A stretch of DNA of 64,000 nucleotides from Micromonospora sp. RHAY321. Lineage in GTDB: Bacteria; Actinomycetota; Actinomycetes; Mycobacteriales; Micromonosporaceae. The stretch lies in assembly GCF_023896955.1 (NCBI RefSeq), contig NZ_JAMHIW010000001.1:806001-870000 (forward strand), read 5' to 3'. Below, in pieces: positions 1-8,413 of this stretch (the first letter of the stretch is position 1; every line of letters begins with the position of its first letter). The position numbers and the translations under genes were made by a program. The notes under the pieces were generated by a model that saw nothing but the letters and a program-made list of their open reading frames with translations, did not search any database and was not told the DNA's origin.

Positions 1-435
1 GAAGGAGCCGACGTCGATGAAGACCGGGTCCGTGCCGCGCCACTGCAGGTTGTACGCCGAGCCGTCCTTCGTGGTGAAGCCGTCGGCGAGCGCGTCGCGC
101 AGGATCTCCAGGTGCAGCAGCGCGGCGTCGCGCAGCATGGTGAAGGACCACTCGTACGGGTGGGAGACGAACGGGATGCGTTCGTGGCGCAGCACCGCCG
201 CCCACGGCGCCCCGGCGGCGGTGGGCACCAGCGCCGGTGGGGCGTCCTCGGTGGCGCAGACCTTGCCCCCGGCCACCAGCGCCGGGAAGAACACGCTCGC
301 CGTCAGTGCCCGCCAGTGCTCGGCCGCCTGCGTGTCGAGCCCGCGCAGCACCTCGTCGCCGACGTGGAAGACCCGGTTGGCCGGGTCACGGAAGGACGCG
401 GGCTCGGGCCGTACCTCGGTGGGTGCGGTCGCCAT
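1..435 (-). CDS. NoeA-type class I SAM-dependent methyltransferase, partial (C-terminus off the left edge)
   Basis: The frame is open from an ATG ending at 435 to base 1, giving 145 codons with no stop, so only the N-terminal part is present. The visible part contains HPYEWSFTMLRDAALLHLE followed by TTKDGSAYNLQW and PVFIDVGSF. This is the conserved N-terminal block of large actinobacterial and rhizobial proteins annotated as NoeA-like SAM-dependent methyltransferases; the SAM-binding domain should lie beyond the edge. The K-D-x4-N and F-I-D-x-G spacing resembles a kinase or APH catalytic loop, so a phosphotransferase-like N-domain is possible. It lies 17 bp downstream of a tiny membrane-protein gene and is probably cotranscribed with it. 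Family recognition is from memory; substrate unknown. Confidence 0.7.
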   Translation of the reverse strand, partial: MATAPTEVRPEPASFRDPANRVFHVGDEVLRGLDTQAAEHWRALTASVFFPALVAGGKVCATEDAPPALVPTAAGAPWAAVLRHERIPFVSHPYEWSFTMLRDAALLHLEILRDALADGFTTKDGSAYNLQWRGTDPVFIDVGSF

Positions 436-452
436 CGCCGGTACGGGCCGGC

Positions 453-602
453 TCACCGCTGGTCGGTGGGCTGCCGGCGGAACCGGTCGACCAGTCGCCG
501 CCAGTAGAGCTTGGCGGCGACCGCGGCCCCGGCCACCCCGCCGACCACCGCCTGCACGATCAGGCTGCCGGATCCCGCGTCCAGGTAGGCCAGATGGATC
601 AC
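453..602 (-). CDS. small single-pass membrane protein, partner of the NoeA-type methyltransferase
   Basis: A 49-residue protein beginning MIHLAYLDAGSGSLIVQ, with one hydrophobic segment (about residues 11-31, rich in V, G and A) and a basic tail KLYWRRLVDRFRRQ. The GTG start is supported by a strong ribosome binding site (AAGGAG) 6 nt upstream. Reading further upstream adds only unlikely sequence. The YLDxGSGSL motif occurs in small membrane proteins encoded just upstream of NoeA-like methyltransferase genes, which matches this context, where the next gene starts 17 bp downstream. The basic tail after the membrane segment would be cytoplasmic. A role as membrane anchor or partner of the methyltransferase is inference. 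Confidence 0.75.
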   Translation of the reverse strand: MIHLAYLDAGSGSLIVQAVVGGVAGAAVAAKLYWRRLVDRFRRQPTDQR

Positions 603-809
603 CGATCGCTCCTTCCCCTCGCCCGTCTCGACACCGGCGTCCCGGGCGTGCAGCGGTGAGGCTTTTGACCCAGAAAGCCGGACTTGTCTGCCACCGTACG
701 CTGATCGCCGAGGTCGTACGGGGCACATCGGCGGACTCCCAGGCACGCCACAGGGATGCGACCGGAAGTCGCTGGCGTCCCCTGGCGTCCGCCCGGAATG
801 ATCTCCGGC

Positions 810-1712
810 ATGACGCTGCACCAGGACGAGGTCGCGATCGACGAGACGGTCGTCCGGTCGCTGCTGCGGGCGCAGTGCCCGCAGTGGGCCGACCTGCCGC
901 TGTCGCCGGCCGGAGCCGGCACCGACAACACGATGTACCGGCTCGGCGACGACCTGCTGCTGCGCCTTCCACGAACCGTCGACAAGGCCCGGTCGCTGCG
1001 CACGGAGCAGGAGTGGCTCCCCCGGTTGGCGCCGCTACTGGGGTGCTCGGTCCCGCGTCCGGTCCACGCCGGCACGCCCATCGCCGCGTACCCGATCCCC
1101 TGGGCGGTGTATCGCTGGATCGACGGGCACGAGCCCACCCCGGACACCGTCCGGGACTGGGCCGCCTTCGGTGGCGACCTGGCGACGTTCGTACGGGAAC
1201 TGCACGGGGTCGACCTGATGGGAGCGACCCGCGCGGACGGGCTCAGCTGGTACCGCGGCGGCCCCCTCCAGGCGTGGGACGACCCAGCCAGCACGTACTT
1301 CGACGACTGCCGGGCCGACGACACGCTCGACGTGGCGACCCTGGAACGGCTGTGGCGCACCGCGCTCGCCCTGCCGGAACCCTCCGGCCCACACGTGTGG
1401 CTGCACGGTGACCTCCGGCCCACCAACATCCTGGTGCAGGACGGCAAGCTCCACGCGGTCATCGACTTCGGCGCCCTCTCGGTCGGGTTTCCCGACGCCG
1501 AGCACGCCCCGGTCTGGGACCTGCCACCGCAGGCCCGACGGGCCTACTGGGACGCGCTGAGCCTCGACGAGGCGACGTGGACGCGCGCCCGGGCCTGGGC
1601 CATCGCGGTGGGCGTCAGCGGCGTCTCGTACTACCGGCACACCTATCCCGCGTTCGTCGCCGAATGCCGGGCGCGACTTCAGGCGATCCTCGCCGACGCC
1701 GCAACCCGGTGA
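810..1712 (+). CDS. aminoglycoside phosphotransferase (APH) family kinase
   Basis: 300 residues with the APH/choline kinase fold. The catalytic loop HGDLRPTNI is near residues 198-206 and the metal-binding VIDFGALSVG near 216. The N-lobe has DNTMYRLGDDLLLRLPR, in which the phosphate-binding strand precedes an R-L-P-R in place of the usual K/R. The family phosphorylates hydroxyls of small molecules such as antibiotics, sugars or choline; the substrate here is unknown and the sequence gives no specific reason to call it a resistance gene. The start is uncertain: ATG at 798 or at 810, both with weak ribosome binding sites; 810 gives the usual family N-terminus. The intergenic region 603-809 upstream is shared with the divergent small membrane-protein gene. 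An arginase-family gene begins 24 bp downstream, so cotranscription is likely. Confidence 0.85.
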   Translation: MTLHQDEVAIDETVVRSLLRAQCPQWADLPLSPAGAGTDNTMYRLGDDLLLRLPRTVDKARSLRTEQEWLPRLAPLLGCSVPRPVHAGTPIAAYPIPWAVYRWIDGHEPTPDTVRDWAAFGGDLATFVRELHGVDLMGATRADGLSWYRGGPLQAWDDPASTYFDDCRADDTLDVATLERLWRTALALPEPSGPHVWLHGDLRPTNILVQDGKLHAVIDFGALSVGFPDAEHAPVWDLPPQARRAYWDALSLDEATWTRARAWAIAVGVSGVSYYRHTYPAFVAECRARLQAILADAATR

Positions 1713-1736
1713 CCGTCCCGCCGATACGCTGCGGAC

Positions 1737-2603
1737 GTGCGCTGGGTGGTTGTCGACGTACCGCTGGACTCCTCCGGGGCCGGCCGCGGTGAGGAGCGGG
1801 CTCCGGCCGCGCTGCGCGGCGCCGGTCTGGTGGACGCCCTGGGCGCCGACGACGGCGGCCGGGTCGACGAGGCGCTGTTGCGGGACCCGGCCCGGGACCC
1901 GGCGAGCGGCCTGATCGGCGCCGCCGGTCTGCGCCGCGCCGGCGAGGCTGTCACCGCCCGCATCGCGGCACTGATGGCCGAGGGTCGTCGGCCGCTGGTG
2001 CTCGGCGGGGACTGCGCCATCCTGCCCGGCATCTGCCGCGCCCTGCCCCGCACGACGGAGCTGTGGTTCGTCGACGGTCACCCGGACTTCTTCGACGGCG
2101 CGACCTCGCTGACGGGTGAGGCCGCCGACATGGACCTCTCGGTGGTCACCGGGCACGGCCCGGCCGCCGCCATCGGGCAGGACGGACCGCTGCTCGACCC
2201 CGGCAGCGTCCACCTGCTCGGGCACCGGCCACCCACCGACGACAGCAGCCGGGCCGAGACGGCGCGGATCGACCCGGCGATCCACCAGGTGCCCGCCCCG
2301 GAGCTGCTTGCAATGGGCGCCGGAACGGTCGGCGCGGGCCTGGCGGCGGGCGGGGACGGGCCGGCCTGGCTGCACCTCGACCTGGACGCCGTGGACCCGC
2401 GCGACCTGCCGGCGGTGACCTATCCCGAGCCGGACGGGCTGCGCTGGCCCGATCTGGTCGCGCTGGTCACCCCGCTGGCCCGCGCCGACCGGCTGCTCGG
2501 CATAAGCGTGACCGACCTGAACGTCGACGAGGACCCCGACGGGCGCCACACGCGACGCGTCGTCGAGGTCCTCGCGGAGGTGCTGGGCACGGCCGGCGGC
2601 TGA
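1737..2603 (+). CDS. arginase/ureohydrolase family protein
   Basis: 288 residues, GTG start 24 bp after the kinase gene. The two-manganese site of the ureohydrolase fold is mostly present: VDGHPDFFDG (D-x-H-x-D, near residues 111-120) and HLDLDAVDP (D-x-D-x2-D-P, near 213). The first ligand motif, GGDHS in classic arginases, reads GGDCAI here (near residue 90), so Cys replaces the first His ligand. Similar GGDC variants occur in other actinobacterial members of the family, so this is probably a subfamily trait rather than decay. The reaction should be hydrolysis of a guanidino or formimino compound, but the substrate cannot be told from sequence. The gene ends 7 bp before the end of the convergent glycosyltransferase gene. 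Confidence 0.85.
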   Translation: MRWVVVDVPLDSSGAGRGEERAPAALRGAGLVDALGADDGGRVDEALLRDPARDPASGLIGAAGLRRAGEAVTARIAALMAEGRRPLVLGGDCAILPGICRALPRTTELWFVDGHPDFFDGATSLTGEAADMDLSVVTGHGPAAAIGQDGPLLDPGSVHLLGHRPPTDDSSRAETARIDPAIHQVPAPELLAMGAGTVGAGLAAGGDGPAWLHLDLDAVDPRDLPAVTYPEPDGLRWPDLVALVTPLARADRLLGISVTDLNVDEDPDGRHTRRVVEVLAEVLGTAGG

Positions 2604-2610
2604 CCGGCGC

Positions 2611-3840
2611 TCACTCCCGCCGGTGGTGCATGCCGAGGCGCAACAGCACGAAGCGCAGCACGGTGGCGGCCAGGTTCGCGCCCACCAGCACGGCCAGCTC
2701 CACCGACCGGGTGGGCGCGGCGTCGACCGCGTGCAGCACGGCCAGCGAGCCGCTGGTCAGCGCCAGGCCCAGCACGAACGCCAGCAGGCCCTGCACGTGG
2801 TGCCGGCCGGCGTGCCGGCGCCCGGTGATGCCGAACGTCAGCCGCCGGTTCGCGGCCGTGTTCGCCACCGCCGTGACCAGCAGCGCCAGCAGGTTCGCCG
2901 GCTGCGCTCCGAGCGTGCCCCGGGTGGCCACGAAAAGCAGCAGGTACGCCAGCGTGCTGGCCACCCCGACAGCGGCGAACCGGACCAACTGCCGGGGCAG
3001 CCCGACCGGCACCTGAGCCGGCGAGGCGGCCAGCGGCGCCCGGCCCAGCTGCGCGCGCAACTCGGTCAACGGCAGCGCGCCGGTCAGCAGCGCCCGGCCC
3101 AGCCGCCCCATACCCCGCAGGTCGGCCAGCGCGGTGGCCACGATGTCGACGCGGCTGTCCGGGTCGTCGACCCAGTCCACCGGCACCTCGTGGATGCGCA
3201 GCCCGGCCCGCTGCGCGAGCACCAGCAGCTCGGTGTCGAAGAACCAACCGGTGTCCTGGATCAGCGGAAGGAGCCCGCCGGCCACGTCCGCGCGGATCGC
3301 CTTGAACCCGCACTGCGCGTCGGAGAACCGCGCCGCCAGCGCGCCGCGCAACAGCAGGTTGTACGCCCGCGAGATCACCTCCCGCTTCGCGCCGCGCACC
3401 ACCCGGGAGGTACGCGCCAGCCGGGTGCCGATCGCCAGGTCGGAGTGACCGGAGATGAGCGGCGCGACCAGTGGCAGCAACGCCGCCAGGTCGGTGGAGA
3501 GGTCCACGTCCATGTACGCCAGCACCGGCGCGGACGACGCGGACCAGGCGGCGGACAGGGCCCTCCCCCGGCCCTTGGCGTCCAGGTGCAGCACCTCGAC
3601 GCCGGGCAGCTCACCGGCAAGCCCTTCGGCGACCTTCAGGGTGTCGTCGACGCTGGCGTTGTCGGCGACCGTGATCCGGAACGGGTACGGGAAGTGCTCG
3701 CTCAGGTGCGCGTGCAGCCGCCGTACGCACGGCCCCAGGTCGGTCTCCTCGTTGTGGACCGGGATCACCACGTCCAGCACCACGCCGGCGGCCGTGGGCA
3801 CGGCCTGGACGACGGCCCGGGGCCCGCCGAGGGCGCTCAC
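2611..3840 (-). CDS. GT2 polyprenyl-phosphate glycosyltransferase fused to a GtrA-type membrane domain
   Basis: 409 residues. Residues 20-245 are a family-2 glycosyltransferase of the dolichyl-phosphate glucosyl/mannosyl-transferase kind: VIPVHNEETDLGPCV, MDVDLSTD (D-x-D metal and nucleotide-sugar site near 110) and SDAQCGFKAIR. Residues 275-405 form a four-helix GtrA domain (RFAAVGVAS start, NRRLTFG), known to flip or carry lipid-linked sugars. The protein would make a polyprenyl-phosphate sugar and present it to the outer membrane face. The GTG start overlaps the stop of the upstream GT39 gene by 4 bp (GTGA), so translation is coupled. The pair resembles B. subtilis ykcC-ykcB in content. 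The GT39 protein is the likely user of the lipid-linked sugar. Confidence 0.9.
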   Translation of the reverse strand: MSALGGPRAVVQAVPTAAGVVLDVVIPVHNEETDLGPCVRRLHAHLSEHFPYPFRITVADNASVDDTLKVAEGLAGELPGVEVLHLDAKGRGRALSAAWSASSAPVLAYMDVDLSTDLAALLPLVAPLISGHSDLAIGTRLARTSRVVRGAKREVISRAYNLLLRGALAARFSDAQCGFKAIRADVAGGLLPLIQDTGWFFDTELLVLAQRAGLRIHEVPVDWVDDPDSRVDIVATALADLRGMGRLGRALLTGALPLTELRAQLGRAPLAASPAQVPVGLPRQLVRFAAVGVASTLAYLLLFVATRGTLGAQPANLLALLVTAVANTAANRRLTFGITGRRHAGRHHVQGLLAFVLGLALTSGSLAVLHAVDAAPTRSVELAVLVGANLAATVLRFVLLRLGMHHRRE

Positions 3841-6005
3841 GCCGCGTCCTTGCCGCTGCTCAGGTCGTAGACGGTTACCCCGTCCACGGTCTGCGCCGTG
3901 AAGGTCTCCGCGACCCAGGCGCTGATCTCCTGCGAGGCGGAGCTGCCACCGTTGGCCCGGAAACCGCCGCCACCCACGAAGTAGTGGATCTTTCCGTCGG
4001 CCACGTACCGCTGGAACTGGGCGAGGGTCGGCGACGGGTCACTGCCGTTGAACCCGCCGATCGGCATCACCGGGTCGCCGGTGGCGAGCTGGTAACCGGA
4101 GGCGTTGTTGGAGCCGATGGTGGCTGCGATCCAGGTGTAGTCGGCGCTGTCGCGCTCCAGCAGTTCGCGCAGCGCGGCGCTGGGCTCGCGGGCGTCGAGC
4201 AGCCCGCCCATGCCGCCGCCGGCCGAGCGACCCTGCCCACCACCGGTGGAGCCGGGCGGCTGGGCGCCGTTCTGGGCGCCGCCAGGGAAGCCGGGCGGCT
4301 GGGCGCCGCCAGGGAAGCCGGGCACCTGACCGCCGTTGCGGCCGCTACCCGGGAAGCCCTGGGCCTGGCCGCCGGCCGGCCACTCCATGCCGCCCGGTGG
4401 TCGCCCGCCCGGGAAGCCACCCCGCCCGAAGCCGCCGGCCACCGTCGGGCCGGCGCTCGGGATCGACCCGGTGTGCGGGGTGCCGGCCGTCTGCGCCGCG
4501 TAAGCGGCCGGACCGGCGAGGGCCGCCGCCGCGCCCAGGCCCAGCACCACCGGCACCAACCGGCGGGGCAGCCGGGTGACCAGCAGGATCAGTGCCGCGC
4601 CGACCAGGCCGGCGACCAGCACGGTGGTCCGCAGCCACGGGTACCAGTCGGGGCTGCGCCCCAGCAGCACCCACGCCCACCAGACGGTCACCGCCAGCGT
4701 GCCGGCGAGCGTCACCGTGGCGGCCAGCGGACGCCACCGCCACCGCGAGCCAGCGGCCGGGACGTCGCCCGGCAGTGGGCGGTGCTGCCTCCAGAGCAGC
4801 GTCACGCCGATGCCGACCAGCGCGCCGACCGCGGGGGCGAGCGCCACCGTGTAGTAGGCGTGGAAGATCCCCGACATGAAGCTGAAGATCAGGCCGGTGA
4901 CCAGCAGCCAGCCACCCCAGAGCAGCAGGCCGGCCCGAGTGCGGTCGGTGCGGGCCGCCCGGCCGGCCAGCAGCAGGCCGGCGACGAGCAGGATCAGCGC
5001 GGCCGGCAGCAGCCAGGAGATCTGACCGCCGACGTCGCCGCCGAACATCCGCAGCAGACCGGTCTGCCCCTCGAACGGGCCGCCACCACCGCCACCGGGC
5101 CGACCCCCACCGCCGACGCTGCCCACCTCGTCCCCGGTGATCCGGCCCAGTCCGTTGTAGCCGAGGGTGAGTTCCAGAATGCTGTTCCGCTGCGATCCGC
5201 CGATGTAGGGCCGCGCGCCGGCCGGGACCAGCTCGACGATCGCCACCCACCAGCCGGCGGAGACCACCACCGCCAGGCCGGCCAGCAGCAACTGCCGGAC
5301 CCGCCGCCACAGCCCGGTCGGCGCGGCCAGCAGGTAGACCCCGGCGAAGACCGGCACCACCAGGAACGCCTGGAGCATCTTGGTCAGGAAGCCGAAGCCG
5401 ACCAGCACGCCGGCCAGCACGATCCACCGGGTTCCGGCCGACTCCACCGCCCGCACGGTGGCGTACGCCCCGGCGACCAGCAGGAGGATGAGCAGCGCGT
5501 CGGGGTTGTTGAACCGGAACATCAGCGTCGCCACCGGGGTGACGGCGAGCACCGCGCCGGCGATCAGGCCGGCCACCGGCCCGTACCACCGCTTGACGGT
5601 CGCGTGGAGAACGCCGACCGAGGCGACCCCGCAGAGCGCCTGCGGAACGAGCATGGCCCAGCTGTTCAGGCCGAAGACGCGGACGGACAGGGCCATCAGC
5701 CACAGCGACGCGGGCGTCTTGTCCACGGTGATCGAGTTGGCCGCGTCCGACGAGCCGTAGAAGAGGGCCTTCCAGCTCACCGAGCCGGCCTGCACGGCCG
5801 CCGCGTAGAACGAGTTCGCCCAGCCGGAGGCGCCGAGCCCCCAGAGGTAGAGCACGCCGGTTGCCAGCAGCAGGACCGCCAGCGCGGGCCGGCTCCAGGC
5901 CGGGGAACGGCGCTGCGCCGCCGGGTGCTCGTCGCCCGGGCGCGCGGCCGGTGGCGCCGTGTCGGGCTCGGCGGGCGCTGTCAGCAGGGTCTCTGTTCTG
6001 TCCAT
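3837..6005 (-). CDS. GT39 (ArnT/YkcB-like) integral membrane glycosyltransferase with glycine-rich insert
   Basis: 722 residues. The N-terminal 460 residues hold about 11-12 membrane segments and the GT39 signature: a first extracytoplasmic loop with DKTPASLWLMALSVRVFG, then FRFNNPDALL. These GT-C enzymes move a sugar from a polyprenyl-phosphate donor onto a surface acceptor. A collagen-like, G/P/F/Q-rich low-complexity stretch (about residues 520-600, repeated GFPGGAQPPG) links the membrane part to a C-terminal soluble domain (residues 605-715, containing DPVMPIGGFNGSDPSP) typical of YkcB-like proteins. A second run of glycines occurs near residue 300 (GGGGRPGGGGGG). The ATG start follows a GAGG site. 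It sits 44 bp after the sensor kinase gene in the same direction and overlaps the donor-making GT2-GtrA gene. The two-component system upstream may regulate it. Confidence 0.9.
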   Translation of the reverse strand: MDRTETLLTAPAEPDTAPPAARPGDEHPAAQRRSPAWSRPALAVLLLATGVLYLWGLGASGWANSFYAAAVQAGSVSWKALFYGSSDAANSITVDKTPASLWLMALSVRVFGLNSWAMLVPQALCGVASVGVLHATVKRWYGPVAGLIAGAVLAVTPVATLMFRFNNPDALLILLLVAGAYATVRAVESAGTRWIVLAGVLVGFGFLTKMLQAFLVVPVFAGVYLLAAPTGLWRRVRQLLLAGLAVVVSAGWWVAIVELVPAGARPYIGGSQRNSILELTLGYNGLGRITGDEVGSVGGGGRPGGGGGGPFEGQTGLLRMFGGDVGGQISWLLPAALILLVAGLLLAGRAARTDRTRAGLLLWGGWLLVTGLIFSFMSGIFHAYYTVALAPAVGALVGIGVTLLWRQHRPLPGDVPAAGSRWRWRPLAATVTLAGTLAVTVWWAWVLLGRSPDWYPWLRTTVLVAGLVGAALILLVTRLPRRLVPVVLGLGAAAALAGPAAYAAQTAGTPHTGSIPSAGPTVAGGFGRGGFPGGRPPGGMEWPAGGQAQGFPGSGRNGGQVPGFPGGAQPPGFPGGAQNGAQPPGSTGGGQGRSAGGGMGGLLDAREPSAALRELLERDSADYTWIAATIGSNNASGYQLATGDPVMPIGGFNGSDPSPTLAQFQRYVADGKIHYFVGGGGFRANGGSSASQEISAWVAETFTAQTVDGVTVYDLSSGKDAA

Positions 6006-6049
6006 GCGGCCAGCCTCGGCCGCTGGCCTGGCCCGCCGCCGTGCGCCGA

Positions 6050-7576
6050 CTATGCGTCAGCTGTGGGATGGGGCAGCCGGACGGTGAACACCGTCCGGCC
6101 CGGCCGGCTGTCCACGGCGACCGTGCCGCGGTGGGCCTCCACGACCGCGGCCACGATCGCCAGACCGAGGCCGGTGCTGCCGTGCGCCCGCGACCGGGAG
6201 CTGTCCCCACGGGCGAACCGCTCGAACATCTCCGGTTGCAACTCCGGCGGCACCCCCGGCCCGTCGTCGGCGACGGTCAGCACGGCGGCGTCCCCCTCGA
6301 CGGTCAGGGTGGTGGCCACCAGGGTTCCCGGCGGGGTGTGCACCCGGGCGTTGGCGAGCAGGTTGGCCACCACCTGGTGCAGGCGGGCGTCGTCGCCGGG
6401 CACCCGGATCGCCACGTCGGGCAGGTCGAGCTGCCAGCGGTGCTCGGGGCCGGCGACGTGCGCGTCGCTGACCGCGTCGACCACCAGGGCGGTGAGGTCG
6501 ACCGGTTCGACGGCGAGCGGGCGGCCGGTGTCCAGCCGGGCCAGCAGCAGCAGGTCGTCGACGAGTCTGGTCATCCGGGTGCTCTCCGACTCCACCCGGC
6601 TCAGCGCGTGCGCCACGTCGGTGGGGACCTCGTCGCGGCCGCGCCGGGCCACCTCGGCGTATCCCCGGATCGCGGCGAGGGGGGTCCGCAGCTCGTGGCT
6701 GGCGTCGGCGACGAACTGGCGTACCCGGGTCTCGCTGGCCTGCCGGGCGGCGAGCGCGTCGGCGACGTGGCCGAGCATCCGGTTCAGCGCGGCGCCCACC
6801 TGGCCGACCTCGGTACGCGGATCGGTGTCGGCGGCGGGGACCCGGACGGCTAGGGCCACCTCGCCGCGGTCCAGCGGCAGTTCGGTGACGCGGGTGGCGG
6901 TGGCGGCGACCCGGTTCAGCGGTCGCAGTGTGGCCCGGACGATCAGCGCGCCGGCACCGCCGGCGATGACGAGCCCGACGGCCGCCACCCCGGCCTGCGC
7001 GGCGACCATCCACCAGACGGTCTCCTGCACGCCGGCCAGCGGCAGCGCGACGACGCGTACCCTGCCGTCGCGGAACTGCTGGGCCACGGCCCGGTAGTCG
7101 CCGCGCGCACCGAGGTCGACGGTGCGCGGGGGGCCGCCGACCGGCAGGTCGGCCAGCGCGGCGACCTCCGCGACCGGCACCGACTCGGCTTCCGGAAAGG
7201 GGTCGTCGCTGGACGCGTCGCGGGGCAGGGTCGCCGCGGCGGTCACCCGACCGCCGGTGACGTCGGCGACCACCGTGCCGGGCGGCGAGCCGGGCGGGAT
7301 GCCCGGTCGTCCGGTGCCCGGCCAGGCCGGCCGGCCCGGGCGGTCGCCCCGCATGACGGCGGCGGGAGCGAGTTGGGCGTCGAGACGGTCGATCAGGAAG
7401 TGCCGCAGCGCCACCGTGGTGAGCCCGCCGATGGCGACGCTGACCAGCGCGAGGAGCGCGACCAGGGCGAGGACCAGTCGGGTACGCAGGGACCGGCCGG
7501 CCAGCCACCCGCGGGCGGCGCGCACCGGGTGCCGGCGCGGCCGGTCGCCGGGATCACTCGGCGGGTTTGAGGACAT
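6050..7576 (-). CDS. two-component sensor histidine kinase
   Basis: 508 residues. Two membrane helices (about 32-54 and 193-215) flank an extracytoplasmic sensor domain of about 140 residues with a proline/glycine-rich stretch. A HAMP linker follows. The dimerisation helix has DASHELRTPLAAIRGY (phosphorylated His near residue 292). The ATPase domain has NLLANARVHTPPG (N box), ADDGPGVPPE (G1) and STGLGLAIV (G2). This is the classic EnvZ/MprB-type layout. The ATG lies inside the end of the upstream response-regulator gene (23-bp overlap), so the two are coupled. The stimulus is unknown. The downstream glycosyltransferase genes suggest an envelope-related output. Confidence 0.95.
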   Translation of the reverse strand: MSSNPPSDPGDRPRRHPVRAARGWLAGRSLRTRLVLALVALLALVSVAIGGLTTVALRHFLIDRLDAQLAPAAVMRGDRPGRPAWPGTGRPGIPPGSPPGTVVADVTGGRVTAAATLPRDASSDDPFPEAESVPVAEVAALADLPVGGPPRTVDLGARGDYRAVAQQFRDGRVRVVALPLAGVQETVWWMVAAQAGVAAVGLVIAGGAGALIVRATLRPLNRVAATATRVTELPLDRGEVALAVRVPAADTDPRTEVGQVGAALNRMLGHVADALAARQASETRVRQFVADASHELRTPLAAIRGYAEVARRGRDEVPTDVAHALSRVESESTRMTRLVDDLLLLARLDTGRPLAVEPVDLTALVVDAVSDAHVAGPEHRWQLDLPDVAIRVPGDDARLHQVVANLLANARVHTPPGTLVATTLTVEGDAAVLTVADDGPGVPPELQPEMFERFARGDSSRSRAHGSTGLGLAIVAAVVEAHRGTVAVDSRPGRTVFTVRLPHPTADA

Positions 7577-8309
7577 AACCCGCGCCGCGCAGCGTGTGGA
7601 TCATCGGCGCCCGGCCGGCGTCGATCTTCTTGCGCAGGTACGAGATGTACAGCTCCACCACGTTGGCCTGGCCGCCGAAGTCGTAGTTCCACACCCGGTC
7701 GAGGATCTGCGCCTTGCTGAGCACCCGGCGCGGGTTGCGCATCAGGTAACGCAGCAGCTCGAACTCCGTCGCGGTGAGGGTGATCAACTGGCCGGCGCGG
7801 CGTACCTCGTGGCTGTCCTCGTCGAGGCTGAGGTCGCCGACGGTGAGCACCGCCTCCTCCCGGGTGGCGACCGCGAAGCCCGAGCGGCGCAGCAGGGCGC
7901 GCAGCCGGGCGATCACCTCCTCCAGGCTGAACGGCTTGGTGACGTAGTCGTCGCCACCGACGGTCAGCCCGGCGATGCGCTCCTCGACCGCGTCCCGGGC
8001 GGTCAGGAAGAGCACCGGCACGGTGGGGGCCTGCTCGCGCAGGCGCCGCAGCACCTGGAAGCCGTCCAGGTCCGGCAGCATCACGTCGAGCACCACCGCG
8101 TCCGGCTGGAACTGCCGTGCCGTGCTCACGGCGGCCATGCCGCTGCCGGCGCTGCGCACCTGCCAGCCCTCGTAGCGCAGCGCCATCGAGAGCAGGTCGG
8201 TGAGCGTCGGTTCGTCGTCGACCACCAGCACCCGGACGGGTTCGCCGTCGGGGCGGCGCAGCTCGATCCGGCTCGGCGCGATCTGCCCGTCCTTGACCAT
8301 GTCCGCCAT
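7554..8309 (-). CDS. OmpR/PhoB-family response regulator
   Basis: 251 residues from the ATG ending at 8309; a second ATG three codons later is also possible, and the frame stays open further upstream without a plausible start. The receiver domain has VLVVDDEPT (acidic pocket), VVLDVMLPDLDG (phospho-Asp), FLTARD and TKPFSLEE. The C-terminal winged helix ends HTLRGAGYVLKP, typical of OmpR/PhoB DNA-binding domains. It is the first gene of the apparent operon with the sensor kinase, GT39 and GT2-GtrA genes. As a DNA-binding regulator it probably also controls its own operon; no binding repeat stands out in the 104 bp upstream. Confidence 0.95.
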   Translation of the reverse strand: MADMVKDGQIAPSRIELRRPDGEPVRVLVVDDEPTLTDLLSMALRYEGWQVRSAGSGMAAVSTARQFQPDAVVLDVMLPDLDGFQVLRRLREQAPTVPVLFLTARDAVEERIAGLTVGGDDYVTKPFSLEEVIARLRALLRRSGFAVATREEAVLTVGDLSLDEDSHEVRRAGQLITLTATEFELLRYLMRNPRRVLSKAQILDRVWNYDFGGQANVVELYISYLRKKIDAGRAPMIHTLRGAGYVLKPAE

Positions 8310-8413
8310 CGTGGCCGCGGCGTCTGTGCCGGGCCTCTGCGCCCGCTGTGCGCCAGCTGTGCGGCCGGCCCGACGGTGGACTGACGGCACCACCGGTCAA
8401 CCCCGACCGGAGG

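Noticed and set aside
810-1712. Antibiotic-resistance aminoglycoside phosphotransferase
   Set aside because: The fold is shared by many kinases and nothing here identifies a drug substrate or mobile context.
3984-7097. A 1037-codon plus-strand frame opposite the GT39 and kinase genes
   Set aside because: Antisense shadow of two clearly identified proteins, with low-complexity composition and no ribosome binding site.
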